Shown: piece by piece, positions 22,906 to 37,000 of the stretch
Layout: each line of letters starts with the position of its first letter
Position numbering within the stretch: the stretch's first letter is position 1
Assembly: GCA_905160935.1 (NCBI GenBank)
Contig: CAJHZI010000457.1
Location: forward strand, 4,083,501-4,147,500
Direction: 5' to 3'
Source: Enchytraeus crypticus
Taxonomy: Eukaryota > Annelida > Clitellata > Enchytraeida > Enchytraeidae
Length of the DNA stretch: 64,000 nucleotides
The notes under the pieces: generated by a model
Databases searched by the model: none
What the model was told of the DNA's origin: nothing
The model's input: the letters and a program-made list of their open reading frames with translations, nothing else
Program-made: the position numbers and the translations under genes

Positions 22906-23320
22906 TATTGTTGTGCTCGTGTTGTGCTCGGGTGTTGTGCTCGTGTTGTGCTCCCGTGTTGTGCTCGGGTGTGGTTGGACCACTGTAGAATTGGGCAACC
23001 GCAAACAATCTGCCGCGTGTACGTAAGAGGCGACTAAAGGCAGGAGCTGAGGATGGCAAGAGGGGACTCACCTCACCACGAAATATTTTCCCCCAAGATT
23101 AAATGGTAACTAATCCACTTAACTGAGGAAGGCAACGGGAAACTACCTCAGAAACCATATTTTTCCCAAGCTATAGGCTACATAAGGTATGGACAAGGCA
23201 TAGACTTTGTGACAGGATTAACTTGTTGATCTAAGGAGTGCTCATATGGAGCGAGAAAACATACTTTGAATATGAATATGTACCTTGAACCTGCCACTTG
23301 GCAGTGCACTGAAGAAGAAG
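22906..23320 (+). mobile_element. Retroposon family R3, full copy with 11-bp target duplication and expanded 5' end
   Basis: Flanked by AAGTTTTTAAA at 22895-22905 and 23318-23328. The 5' end (22915-22975) has about five reiterations of GTGTTGTGCTCG, which other copies carry once. Ends GCAGTGCACTGAAGAAGAAG. Confidence 0.88.
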
Positions 23321-23329
23321 TTTTTAAAC

Positions 23330-24420
23330 GGTCTACGACCTTAAACAAGCATCCTGTGGCTTTTGACCCAGTATGCTGTTATTATAAGAGACTTACAACA
23401 AATATCACAGATTGAAAGCTAGCGAATAGCGTATTGTAATCCAACATTGAAGGCAACATGGTTTCAGACTCCCCGTCATCGAAAATAAAAGAGATAAACC
23501 ATCAATAAGTGAACAATTCTCCATAGATGTGTGTTGCTAATGAACACCTGCTTCAGTAATTTGCATGGATCAGCTGGTAGTAAAGATCATAGTCTAAAAA
23601 CTTACTAAGCATTAACGTAACATTTGAATTCTTCATATTAAACTATCCATTCTATCATATCGCTGGAATCAAAGGAAGCCTTAACTCTCTTTCAATGAAA
23701 TACACAGGAAGTTAAATCAAACTTTGAGTTGGCGTGTCTATCAAAACCGAATGCGTATTAATTATTAGAAAATCTGACAATGTATATTCCAGATTTTGTT
23801 ACATCCGGCAATTTGGTAAGCTAAATCGATCCTTAGCTCTGAACACGAAATTCAATTCAGCTGCGCGTCGAACGTCAGGAAACGTCATAGAGTTTAACAT
23901 AATATACTGAGGTGCAAAGTCCCATGAATTCAATCCTGATCTAATTGCGTGAATAGAGAATAAAATAGGTGAGTCCGTAGGATTGAAAATTACAGTGATA
24001 ATGATATAACAGCTTAGAAGTTCAGACGAATGATATCAAAGATTCCAGATATCATCATGGATGATCATTTTACTATAATGTGTATTAATCATAAAGCAGG
24101 CAACAGTCAGTGAGGGTTGGGTAGGAATTATAATCCTGATCCCTCATAAAAGGTCTAGTTAATAGCGATTTGGTGTTTCAGTTTTTTACTGAGTTATAAA
24201 CGGCAGCAGCATACAATTATTAGATTAACTTGGGAGTGTAATGGAGTTGTTCACGTTGTCTTCTATTAAAGAAGGGTCAATATGAGGCTTTTTGAAGTTG
24301 TTTAATGGTTGCCACGTAACCAAGGACGCGCAGATCGATATCTATAAGCCTACAGGCGGCACAACCGCTCTATACTACTGCACTAAAAGGCGACTACAAT
24401 TCCTTGTGGAAGTAATAAGC
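23330..24420. other. Intergenic DNA, no gene seen
   Basis: No exon found on either strand. A short piece of the S2 SINE tail is visible near 24060-24095. Confidence 0.4.
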
Positions 24421-24423
24421 AAC

Positions 24424-24612
24424 GCGAGAGAGAGAGAGAGAGAGCTAGAGTGGGAGAGAGAGAGTAGAATAGAGAGAGAGAACGAGAGAGTGGGAGAGAG
24501 AGAGAGGAGAGAGTTGGAGAAAGAGAAGAGAGAGTGAGAGAGACAGTAAGAGTGAGAGAGATAAAAATAGAAAGAGAGGGAGAGAGAGAGAGTGGTAGAG
24601 AGAGAGAGAGCG
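24424..24612. repeat. (GA)n-rich tract
   Basis: About 190 bp of imperfect GA repeats. Long Ser/Leu or Arg/Glu frames here are artefacts. Confidence 0.95.
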
Positions 24613-25585
24613 CTGTTTCTTTAAGAAACATTTCAAGTATTGTGCGAAGCCAGGGCAAAAGATACATAACCCGCATACCCCCACCCCCAGGTCTTTATAA
24701 AATAATCAGTAGACCATTTAAACATATTAAGCGCCCTGGAATCATACAAAATTATGTCTTGGGATTAATCCATTGCCTTCTTCTCCTCTGAAACATCTAT
24801 AGAAGAAACTAAATTGATGAGGCTTTGAAGTTGAAAATGATAAATAGTAAGAAACCGAGCAAGAGAGGTAGATAGAGGAAGAAGGAAGAGAAAGTTCGTA
24901 CAATACTGTATTTATAAATTTTAAGTTAAAGCTGCAGACTAACAAAATTTCTGCACTATTCAAAATATTCTACGATATTTTGAATAACGAAATTGAAAAT
25001 TCGATTACTCACCCGTATAATAGTAACGGTCTCGGTCAACTTGTAGCAAAAGACTATAAGTCTCCCGTATAGCAAATATTATAAATTTAAGCGTAAGGAA
25101 TGCTATGGGCATATTGTGATGGTGTGGGAAAGAGAAGTGGAGAAGATCTATTCGAATCCCGACCCAGGTTATACTGGGATTCTAGAGAAGATGATGATGA
25201 TGATGATGATTGTAAATATTATACAAAATATTCCTCCCTCGAAAGTTCTGCCTAGGTGAATAGCATAAACATTAAGCAGTACACTAAGACAGACAGTTAG
25301 TCATATTCACAGGGCAATGAACCGCACATCAAATATTCAATGTTTAACATATGTTCTACAGTATTATGGTAGAGTAATAGACAAATAGTAAACGAATTTG
25401 AGATTCTTAGTTGCTGCTACTGGCTGTATCAATTCACAGAGCATAGGCTCCTTCGTGGTAACCTTCTTCTTCCTGATTTATTGTTTATTTTCTAGTTAAG
25501 TGTGTTCGTATTAAGTATTTGCGTGACAAGATAAACAAATAATGGTTTGAAGTTAAAAAATGTTTTATGTTATTGTGATTCACTT

Positions 25586-25604
25586 AAAAAAAAAAAAAAA
25601 AAAA
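25586..25604. repeat. Poly(A) run
   Basis: About 19 consecutive A on the + strand between the two genes; could be the tail of an unidentified retroposon. Confidence 0.7.
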
Positions 25605-26174
25605 TAGTAAGAACTATATTTACTATTGTGTGATATTGATTACTGGCTAGATCTGTTGAACCGGATATTGGCAGAACACACATTGTATAAACACGTACTG
25701 ATATGTGTTGAAAAAAATTGTATGTGTTGAACATATATCTTTTATACTTAAGAGGTTTACGCATTGAACAGGGTGTATTAGCTGAACAGCCTTTATATAT
25801 TGAACACGTTGTATGAGTTAACAGGCATATGAACAGGAACAGGATTCTGGTATTAAACAGGATTTATGTATTTAAAGGTATTATGCACTAACAGGTTTTA
25901 TGAATAGAACTGATCGCAAGTGCTGAAAATATTGAGTACATTGGAGTGCTCTAACGTGAAGGGATTAGATACATGTATATAGGATATGATGAACGCAAGA
26001 CAAGATTAGGCCCCAAAATCTCGTAAAAACTTCGCCCATGTTCTCAAATAACGATATAAAAACACATAGAAGTAAATGTTTATTGCACTTGTTAGTAAAG
26101 TAGTTGCTTAGTTGAAGTAATACTTCAACTTTATACTTTATACTTCTACTTTCTGAGTTTAACAAGACATTGAC

Positions 26175-26657
26175 TTTATTTACACTTAAAATATATATTT
26201 ATTTCAAAATTATCTATTAAATACATTTTAAAAATTACAACATTTGCAACTACACGTAAATATACAGTAAAACATGCATAATGGGACAGTTCAAAATTGA
26301 CGGAGAAATTAACATTTCTAAGCGCAGCATTCTTGTAAACTGTAAACAAAATCTAATTGAAATTCTAGAACACTTCAAAATCTCCTTCTTTTTGAATAAT
26401 CAACTTTACAAAAAATAACTATTCGTGGATATCAAATGAAGACGAATACCCGCAGCACTTTCACAAATATTCAACAGAAAACAAGCAGACACTAATGAAA
26501 GTTCAGTAAAAACTGGCGACTGCTCGATTCAGTGGCGTAACAGTGGAGCTTTTGGACTGTAGATTAGCAAGTATGGAATTAAAATTTTAGACACCGTCGT
26601 CAATAACATCATTTGAAAAGAAGAAGTGACATTAACCTCTTAGTCGACGTTTTTATT
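26175..26657 (-). promoter_or_regulatory. Candidate poly(A) signals of gene B
   Basis: AATAAA on the minus strand at 26657-26652 (about 230 nt after the stop), 26203-26198 and 26180-26175. One probably ends the gene B mRNA; which one cannot be decided here. Confidence 0.35.
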
Positions 26658-26884
26658 CTTAAGAAATGCATACGTCCTAGTGCCATAAAATACGTAATCT
26701 TTGATGACATTTAGAATACAAAAAATAAAAAAATAGGACAACACTTGCATTCAAATGTCATGCGTAGAACTGTCAGTCAGTGGAGTGGAGAAATTCAAAG
26801 TATTACTTTGCAAATACAACGGGTTCTATTCATTCAAAGATATTTTTACCAACACTCTCTATTTGAATTATTGCCAACAATACT

Positions 26885-26953
26885 TCAGTTCGTGTAATGA
26901 TCAAACGATCCGAGATATTCGAGAGCTGATCGATAGCAGAATGCGTACTGATC
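26885..26953 (-). CDS. Gene B last coding exon
   Basis: Acceptor ATTGCAG; encodes [22 protein letters not shown] and TGA (26887-26885). The conserved LAR C-terminus. Confidence 0.95.
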   Translation of the reverse strand, partial: DQYAFCYRSALEYLGSFDHYTN

Positions 26954-29900
26954 CTGCAATCAATCAATCAATAACAAGAAAATAGAAAAGAGATCGATAG
27001 CCGAATTCATACACATCCTTGAATAAATCAAATAATTAAATAATTATATAATAATAAACTAACAACAAGTAATTCAAATTGCTCATCGAGATCGCATATT
27101 GTGCAATCAATCAGACTGTAATCACATGAATTGAAACTTTCGTAACACTAGTGCAATATAGTCTCAGGTATGAATTTTTACTTACAAAATCAGTGGTGAT
27201 TCTGTGAGCAACCAATTGTAGAATCAGAAAAAGCAATACAACTTTAAATATTTGTTGAGCTCAGAAGAAAGTGTTTAATTGTGAAAGAAGATCACCAGCA
27301 AAATCTGCATTACTGAGCGACATGGTTTATCGACATGGTTTAGCGTGTGCGTCATAAATAACTTACACGAAGTCACGCTCCGCTCACCTTCATATCAGAC
27401 AAGCAGGGTTCAACTTCTGTCCTCGATTCGTTATTGATATGTTGGCGAGAAGAAAATTAATTATAAAAAATTTGCTTTAGTTTTCAATCTTATAAATAAG
27501 GTTTGAAAAAGCTGGTAAAGCTAAGGTTAACGTCAGTTTCCTCACTCGAAAGCAATGTCAACGACGGGTGAGCCCAGGATTTAAACCCCGCATATACTGA
27601 TCTGTGGTCTAGTATCTTACCAACTTCGCCACTGGCTCCAGCCATGCGCTAGCACATCTATCCACTAGGTACACTAGTGTTTGTTTGATAAGTTACTCTA
27701 CCTCAGACTGAACCATTCCAGGTCTCTGAGTCCTCAGGATGTTGACGGTCTGGAAGCAATCCACCACGCCCTCAAATCTCATCCTCTCCAGCAGCGTGCT
27801 CAGTGTTATAAACACCCCAGTCCTACCAACACCCGCGCTATACAAACAATAATAAACACCCCAGTCCTACCAACACCCGCGCTATACAAACAATAATAAA
27901 CACCTCAGTCTTTCCAACACCCGCGCTATACAAACAATAATAAACACCCCAGTCCTTCCACTCCAGTCCTTCCAACACCCGCGCTATACAAACAATAATA
28001 AGCACTCCAGCCCTTCCAACACCCGCGCTATACAAACACTAATAAACACCCCAGTCCTATCAACACCCGCGCTATACAAACAATAATAAAACATTACAAT
28101 TTACAAGTATTAACGGCCTCATATAAGGATAATTTTTATTTACAAATCTTGTTCAGCTGTGATATAGAACTGTATAAAAGGTATCTAAACGCAAGCCACT
28201 ACTGCGTACGCGTACATGTAAGTAAACTTGTACCTTTTTATTACTTTATATTATTAGTTATAATTTTCTAATTACCTTTGCAGTACAATATAATAGTATA
28301 TGACGAAATTATGTTGTGTTATTATATTATACTGTGCTGCTTAAATACTACACAATGAGCAGCAATACTACATTATTAACCTCATTATTAGTAGATGAGG
28401 CTACATAGATGAGGCTTATTGTCATATTTCTATTACTATAGGCCTGTAAAACAGAAATGATAAAATATCGAATGAACAATAATTTAGCAGACGAATTCTT
28501 ATTTCTGCATTGTACTTTGTAATCCACAGACTTTTCCATATGGATATTAATCTTAACGCGGGTATTGAAATCTATCATCACTGCATCAACACGCAAAAGT
28601 TGCTAAAAGTTTACTTATATTTGATGAGGTTTTAAGAAAACTCCACAATTTAAATTCTTGAAAATATTTTATTAACTGTGTCATACCATTTTGCTAACAA
28701 GTATCACAGTAATTTACATAAACACTTAGATATAGTTTATAAACAAGTGTAGGTAAAGTTTCTATTGGCTTACTTAGCTGTAGGATGCGCTTTAACATTG
28801 CAAAATATTTTCAGTTTATAAGTAGTCATATTTAGTTTGACATAAGGTTGATAAGACATTGAGATGCGATAGAGAATTATTTTTCGTTGCTAGAGACATA
28901 ACGCACATTTTGACAGTTTCATCGCTTGTTGTTTCTTGTACTTTAGTTGACAACTTTTTGTCTCTTTCTATAATTACTAGCAATAATTGCATTTTGATAG
29001 CGACACTTATTAGTACCGCCGACTTAAGAATAATCTTCCATCAACCCTAATTCATTTATTGCTCAAACTAAAACCATAGCGTATGTTGGCCTAGTTTGTA
29101 TCAAGTTTGCCTTACTTATAAGGCTAACTTGGTGAGAGATAGATGACTCCAAATCCCATCGGATTTTTCTAACAGAATACTTGAGGTACAAAAGCAGACA
29201 TTTAATGTAACAGCTTTATCGCTGGCTGCTCTGGGATAATACAGAGAAATAGAGTAGAATACGATGAACCAGATCCACACTAACTCGCTGATCAAGTGAA
29301 AATGCATAATTAGAAGTTTCAATATTAGCCTACATTAAATACCACGACGCATAGCAAACCCTAATTGACAGTATAGCATCTTTACCTGCAGTGCACAGTA
29401 ATTGGACCATCCTGACCGAACTGTTCTTTAGTTTTATGCACTTGACCTATGAACTCGATGAAGCCCTCGCCAGTGGCGGGCACGCCCTGCTCGGGCCAAT
29501 CAGTGAACTGAAACTGTCGCATCGTCCTTGACTGCCCGTCCTAATTATATAACAGAGAGATATGTGTTTATTTCATAATGAACACCAAATCACTGACAAA
29601 TACAAATAGAAGTAAACATCTAAAAGAAATAAAATAAAAAATTTCCAGAAACACAGGGTATCAAATAGTCTGTAAAAACTATAACAACGGCCGTCAGGGA
29701 AGATGATACACATCTTATCTAGCTGACCACCGTCTATAACTATATTAATGCCATGCATAATGCAACATCAACTGAAATACGCACTTATCGCATAATTAAT
29801 GAACAAACTAAAAGAAAGGAAAATAAATTACAACTTAATTATCTGATTAGAAAGCATCAATAAAACATGGATTAGAAATCTCGTTACTAAGACAGTATGA

Positions 29901-30997
29901 GAAATATACTGTTCTTTTGTTTCATCCTAGGTCGAGGTTAAGAACGTCCCAGATATATAATAGGAGTTCTGAATTCAATGTACTATTGAATGCATTAAAG
30001 CATTGATGCCTCCAAGAAACAGAAGCGGTGAGCAGAATTTGATTGCATTTACGGTTTTCATAAACAGTGTAAACATAACTCAGCATGAAAAAACTAGTAA
30101 GCTAGTCAACTAGTAAAAAACTAGTAGGACTAGCAAAAAACTAGCAGGACTAGTATTAGCCTGATGGAACTAGTAAAAAACCAATTAATTTAAACTAGTA
30201 GGATATTGTGAGTATGATAGACTTAGCTGCAAGTCAACCTTGACAGTTTCGATTTTCGAATGCGTATCAGACATGAGAAGAGCACTTTCTAAGATGTTTA
30301 GTATCATATTTAGGTGGCTATTCAAGTAGTCATTAAGAACATTAATTTTTTCATGGGAAGAGGCTGTGGGGGTTGCTGATGATAGAAATGAATGGAGGAA
30401 TGTTGCGCCCTATATTCTGTACAGAAAGCAAGACACTGATGATGATGATGATTCAAGTCTAACTTAAACACCAAGCATTGTCTCGATATGAGTGCAAAAG
30501 TTTCTAGTATAAAAATTGTTAAAAACATTGTGCAACCTAATCGGCCCCTTGCAATACCTCTGAGCGAAACACCGGAGTTAAAATTTTCATTGTACTGAAT
30601 AATAATTTTAGTCGTATTATAATAGTAACTTGTAGTAACTTAGTCCCGACCAGAGTTAAACTGGAATTCCAGGGAAGATGATGCTGATAATGATATAGTA
30701 GTAACTTGAATGAACTTACCCTGGCGTCTGTAACTTTGAATTCTCTAAGTATGTACTGAGGCATGTTGTACTCGGCCAGGGGATCGACCACAAAGTACCG
30801 GTACCTCGCTGATCTCTCACTGGGCCAATACTGGTGACATTTCTCCTGCAAACATATCAAGTAGCAATTAACATAATATTCGTTTTGATAAGTTGGATCA
30901 AAATTTCTATAAATACTACTAGTAAATGTTGCTAGTAAATGTTGCTAGTAAATGTTGCTACTATATACAACTACATATGCTGTTAATATTTTTGTGT

Positions 30998-31038
<41 letters not shown>

Positions 31039-34000
31039 AGACCAATCCTTATAACAAATTATCTAGCTGACGCCATTTAACTTACCCGACCCATCTCGCG
31101 CAGTTTAGTTAACATGACGATGATGTTACAGTTGTGATCCCAAAGCATACGCCACAAATCTTCTGTCTGTAATTAATGCAACATAACAGAACTTAGTAAG
31201 CACAACAGTACTTAGTACACAGTACCTAGTACAACAGTACCTAGTACAACAGTACTTAGTACAACAGTACTTAGTACAACAGTACCTAGTACAACAGTAC
31301 TTAGTACAACAGTAATTAGGACAATAGTAATTAGTACAATAGTACTTAGAACAACGCTTATTTTGGGAACAATTTATACCATAAAATTATTTATTGACTT
31401 TAAATTATCCGTCTTCAAAATCTATAATTTATTTTGCCATTTACTATCTTAATAACATCTAAAATATGGTAAAATGCGTCATAGTTGGTACAGTAGGCCT
31501 ATAAGAAGAGTTACATGTCGTTTAAACTCTCCAGCAAAACAACTCTGACTTTTCATCTTACTGCATTGCAATGTTATCTTAAATGTTATCGAAAACTACG
31601 GCTGATTAATAAATGAGGATTTAGCGTTCGGTATCTCGTGCAAAAGGCACGGTTAGAGAAGATCTATTAGTTTAGACAGAGACTCTAACTTAAATTGCAG
31701 AATAATAATAGAACATATTCTATTGATATTCGCCTGCATGCCTTTGAATACCGATTTTGATGCTGTATCAAATAACTGTGACAAAATAATTCAAAGTTCG
31801 GGTAAACAGGATAGTTTTCTCAGGGAATGACAAAACTTAAAAGCTTCAGAATTTCAACGCGTTTAAATTTTTTAGGTCGCACAAATATTGTGTTCCAATG
31901 AAATAGCTCTAATTACGATACCCATTAACGAAAGAAGTTTTAATGAAAAACAACTTGAGCATAATGATGTTAACTGCATTGGATGATGTACTGCATTGGA
32001 TGATGTACAAATGAAGTACAAACCGTCTCTGGAAGAGGACCCTGAGTGGCAATGTAGGCACGTTTATATCGATAACCCTACAAAACACAGCGCAATTAAT
32101 GAGTAATTTGTTTATCATCAAAGGTTAAAGATTGCTAATAATCAAAGCAAGAGAGAGAGAGCGAGAGAGCAGGAATTAATGAAAATTTCAAAGCAGCCAG
32201 TAATTAAACTAGAAAAGTCTGCAACAAGTGCCGTATGTCTTGTGTGTAACTGAATGAAGAAAATTTTTTTCATATACTTACGAAAATAACATAATGCATA
32301 ACAAGAATATAAAAGATTTTATTTCTGCTTCCTCATCCAAGGATGGCGTCATGGATGGCTCTACTGATAAGTATATAGACGCACTCACGTCGATAAAGTT
32401 GCCATTGATGTAGTCCGACCCGTCCACTCCTCGTATGGGCTGAAGACTGACTCTAGTTGACTCATCTGTGTATAGTTAAATCATTACACTGGTTAACAAG
32501 TAATAACTTACAAACTATCTTAAATCGTATGTTAAAGCTTAACGTGCAGTTGCCTCATGGCCTGAACCTGAAGGCAATTTAGAGACGGGTAAAATTTTAC
32601 TTGATATTCGCATGCATGCCTATGAATACCGATTTTGATGCTGTATCAATTAACTGTAACATATAACGCAAAGTTCGGGTAAACAGGATAGTTTTCTCAG
32701 GGAATGACAACCCTGCCCAGCAAATGTTAGTCGAAGCTGAGGAAGACATAGGGGCCCACCTCGTCAAAAGCGTAACCTCCAAGATAGAATGGTGTATCAT
32801 AAATTCAGACGTACGTCGAGATTAGGAACGTTAGATGATTTAAGGATCCACTCATATATGTGGACATAAAGAGGAAAACGGAAGACAGAGAAGAGTAGAG
32901 GTGCTATATGCGAAGGACCTGCCAGTAGACAGTGCACTAATATAGAGTGAATAAATACAGAATACATAAAATACAACAAACACAGAATACATAGTTACAG
33001 AAAAAATAGAGACGGTGGAGGATTTACAAGCTATGGGTCTACTATAAAGTTTATTCATTGACAGAGACAGAAAGAAAGCTCCTGATATATAACGAATGAT
33101 ATATAACTAATATGATATATAACTAATAGCAGCAAGACTCACAAGGCAGCACGTTGACAAGTCGATTCTTGTGTTTATTGCTCGGTAGATTGGCGCTAGC
33201 AAAACACGCAGCATCAGCTCTGCACGGCGTTAATCTCTGAATATTCATGTTAAATAACCAGTCAGTCAGTCTGTCCATAGGTCAATCGGTCAGTCAGTTA
33301 GTCAGTCAGTCAGTCAGTCAATCGTTCAATCAGTAAGTCAGTCAGTGAGTCAGTTACTCAGTCAGTCAGTCAATAATTAAATAATTCAATCAATCAATAT
33401 ATCAATCAATTAATATATCGACTAGTCAGAATTTATATAGTTATTCAGTTAGATAATCAGTTAATCAATTAGTTTATGACGTTATGGAATTTCCACTATT
33501 ATCTAATATCGGGTGTCTGAACTGGGTTGCTGCTTTTGATGTCGGTTTTCCGTATGGGTTATATAGCATAATATTATATGCATGTTTGTGCTAAATACAA
33601 GCCTGTCAGACAAAGAAATGTCAGATACAGAAATATGCAGAGAAATGTAGTTTGGAGAAATGTCAGATAAAGCAACAGGCACATTGAAGAGTCGAATTAA
33701 CAAAATTTATTCGCTTTAAAAAATTCTACACACTTAATTTAAAATCAAACAACTTAAAATCACATGGACATTTATAATGTACAAAAAACAAAAGACAAAA
33801 CCACTACAAAAAACCAATGTAAGCGTAAAATTTAAAAAGGAAAATAATTATAGGTATGCATGACAGTTACTTTAAATTCTAGGTCCATATTAGAGAGATT
33901 AGAGTTTCCGGGCGCTGGTTCGAGAAGCTTCTGAATGTGCATGTAGAGACTTCGAGCAGGTATCTCAGTGTTTCCTGACTGAATAGCCTCCAAGATGGCG

Positions 34001-37000
34001 TCGTAAGTGAAGATGTACTGGTCTTCTGTCTGCACCATGTAGTTGCGCTGAGCCCTCAGACACGTCACGTGACCATAGATATCTATAGTTCTGACGTACT
34101 TGATGCGCTCTAGCATAGAGTCTATCACGATGAACGTTCCTGTTCTGCCAACCCCAGCACTGTCAACCAATCAGATACACCTTGTGTTACTAAACTGAAC
34201 AGAGTCTGGAATCTGAAGATACACTGTCAGCGACCTTTTACTACATTGCTGTATCGCTGAACACAGAACCTACATGCAGAAATCTTTAGAAGCTTCACAA
34301 ATAGATCATAGCGACTTACTGATTAATTTAATTTGCTTGATTAAAGAAACAAAATTTAAAAATTACTAGAAATTAAATAAAATTGATATTAAAATATCAG
34401 TTGATTGCATTGATATAATTTTCGTCACGATTTTTATCATGCAAATATAAAGGTTGCGTTATTAGGACTTCCCTCTTTGCAGCTGCGAATGGATTGTGAG
34501 TTGAAGGCTGTTATAATCTTAAACCAATCTTTGTGACAGTACACCTAACTGGAGTTTGTGAGAGATAGAGACAAAGACAGTAAATGTCTTAATAATTAGA
34601 AGTGTTAATAACGTTTGGGTTATGTCATGATTCACGAAGTATTAAATGACAGATCCTGAGGTGAATTGAACCCTCATGGATTCGAATCCCAGCCGCTCTA
34701 ATCTGAGAGTAAAATCTCGGACTTTGACTGGACTGGTTGTACGAAAAATGGTCTAAACTAATTACCGAACGGTTTAAACATGTGGTAATAAAAGTTATAA
34801 ATTTCAATAAAGTTGATCATTTCACTATAATGTGTGTTTACGTAATAAAGGAGACATAGGGGCACACAAAGAGAGAGAGAGACAAAGGGGTAAAGAGTTA
34901 GGGAGTAGAAATACCTGCAGTGTACGACCACAGGCCCAGAGTCAGGGGGAGTCATGAACTTGACCCTCCTCATGAAGAGCAGGAGGGGGGCGGGGTGGTC
35001 AGGTACCCCGTGGTCAGGCCAGGCCGTGAACTGAAACTGTCTCACTTCTCGTTTCTCCGCGCAACCGTCCTGTTAGAAAATATACACAGTATATCTATTA
35101 CACAAATCATATGTCAATGACGCTTGCACAAACTGAAACGAAATTCCAACCTCTATTGGCAATATCAACTCTCTCTCTACTTTCTGTCATAAATACAAAC
35201 ATTACTTACTTAATAACTGGTAATCTTCCATTTTCAACCAAATTCTTGTACATTTTATGATGATTTAGAAAGCTTAATGTAGATATTTTAAATTTTATTA
35301 ATCTATAAAAGTGGTTGTGTATAATTACTTGTAAATGATTTGGGATCTCTCAGAGTCCTTTGCCGAAAAACTATACTGGAGTGAAAACTGGGTATTCAAC
35401 CGGATAGGACGCCTTGCGTCCTCTTTGATGGCCTAGTTTTTTACTTATTTCTTATGCACATTTTTGTTGTTGTTGTTTTATTTTGCACCTACAGGACGTA
35501 TTGCACTTATGACTAAGGTTCTGACAATGCTTATTTAATTTTATTTGTAACACGTTCATTGTTGTGATACTCTGTGAATTTTGTGAAACTTTGCGTAATA
35601 AAACATATTTTCTCTTATCTAAGTGTTACATGCATTTAGAGTCTGCTTCAACTTTCTAACATAAATCCTAGGACGGTTACAATAACTATAGCAAGCAATT
35701 TGTTTATACAAACACAAGTACATAACAACACACACACACACCAAATTTCAGCATACAGCACGATAGAAGAATCTAGAAATAATAAGTAAAAAATAAATAC
35801 TCAGAAATTTGTTATGAAATAAGTTAAGATCACTGAACTAAGAAATATTCCAATCAATCCATAGATAAGACAATAAATAGTAAAATAAAGCCAAAGATAA
35901 CACAATAAGTAGTAAAATCTATCGGACCCATAGACATGCAAGCAAAGCTCTCTACCTGTGACAGTTGGAAGGTGCGGATAGTGTAGGAAGCGAGTTCTAT
36001 AACATCTGTGAGAACTACCAACATCAGCCCATAGACCTCAGCACCTCGCGTGGGCCAGTACTGATCACACTTAACCTTAGCAAATGTATATCATGTCGTT
36101 AAGTGACATGTATGACACCATAGCCGAGTAGCTCAATTAATATAAACAAAATAGCTAAATTTTCACTAATAAAAAATTGTAAGTTAAAATTTTGAAGAAA
36201 GAATAATTAGCAGTTGATAAATAATTAATAATTATTTAATATTTAATTAATTATTTAATTTTTAGGAATTTAAAAACACTTTATTCATTTTACCGGTAAA
36301 CATAAATCATAAGATGATTTGACGGACTAAGGCTATAAAATTCAAATGAGGATAATAGAAAAATATCTTCAGATCTTTCATGAAACTTCAGATGAAATAT
36401 TTCACACTTAACTGATCACACTTAACCTTAGCAGTCAAATACACACATATGTTATGTGTCGAGACTAACGTTGTGGCCGCATATTGGACAATATAGCTGA
36501 ATACACGTATAGTGTAGTTCAAAATACAAAAATAAAATAGCTCAATTTGTAGTTCGACAGCGGATCAGTAGGTGCAGAGTTCAAATCCACTGCTCTCCTC
36601 GTCAATGACATGCTGATCGAGCAGAAAACTGACTTTAAACTTGGCCTTAGCCTTAGTCTTAGTTTTTACTAATAAAGAATTTAATTCTCATGTATAATTT
36701 AGAACAATTTTATAATTGATAACTGATAAATTTGCTTAATTATTAATTTTTTATACAATTTACTAAATTAACAAAATTAGTTATTAAATTACACAATTAC
36801 GATAGACTACACATACTCGATTTCTTTCTTCCAATTTAGTCATCATGACAATAGTTGAGCAATGTTGTTCCCACACCATTCTCCAAAAGTCTCCAAAAGT
36901 ATCCAACAATGGTCCCTAAAAATAAGTGAAGTAAGAAGAATAATTTGACCTTCAATATTCCGGACTTACCTAAAATGTAAATAATTATTAAATTTCTGAA

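Noticed and set aside
24292..24684. Arg/Glu and Ser/Leu-rich frames
   Set aside because: Artefacts of the (GA)n tract.
27838..28035. Open frame on the minus strand with repeated SAGVGR-like peptides
   Set aside because: It is the translation of the 44-bp minisatellite copied from gene B exon z, not a separate gene.
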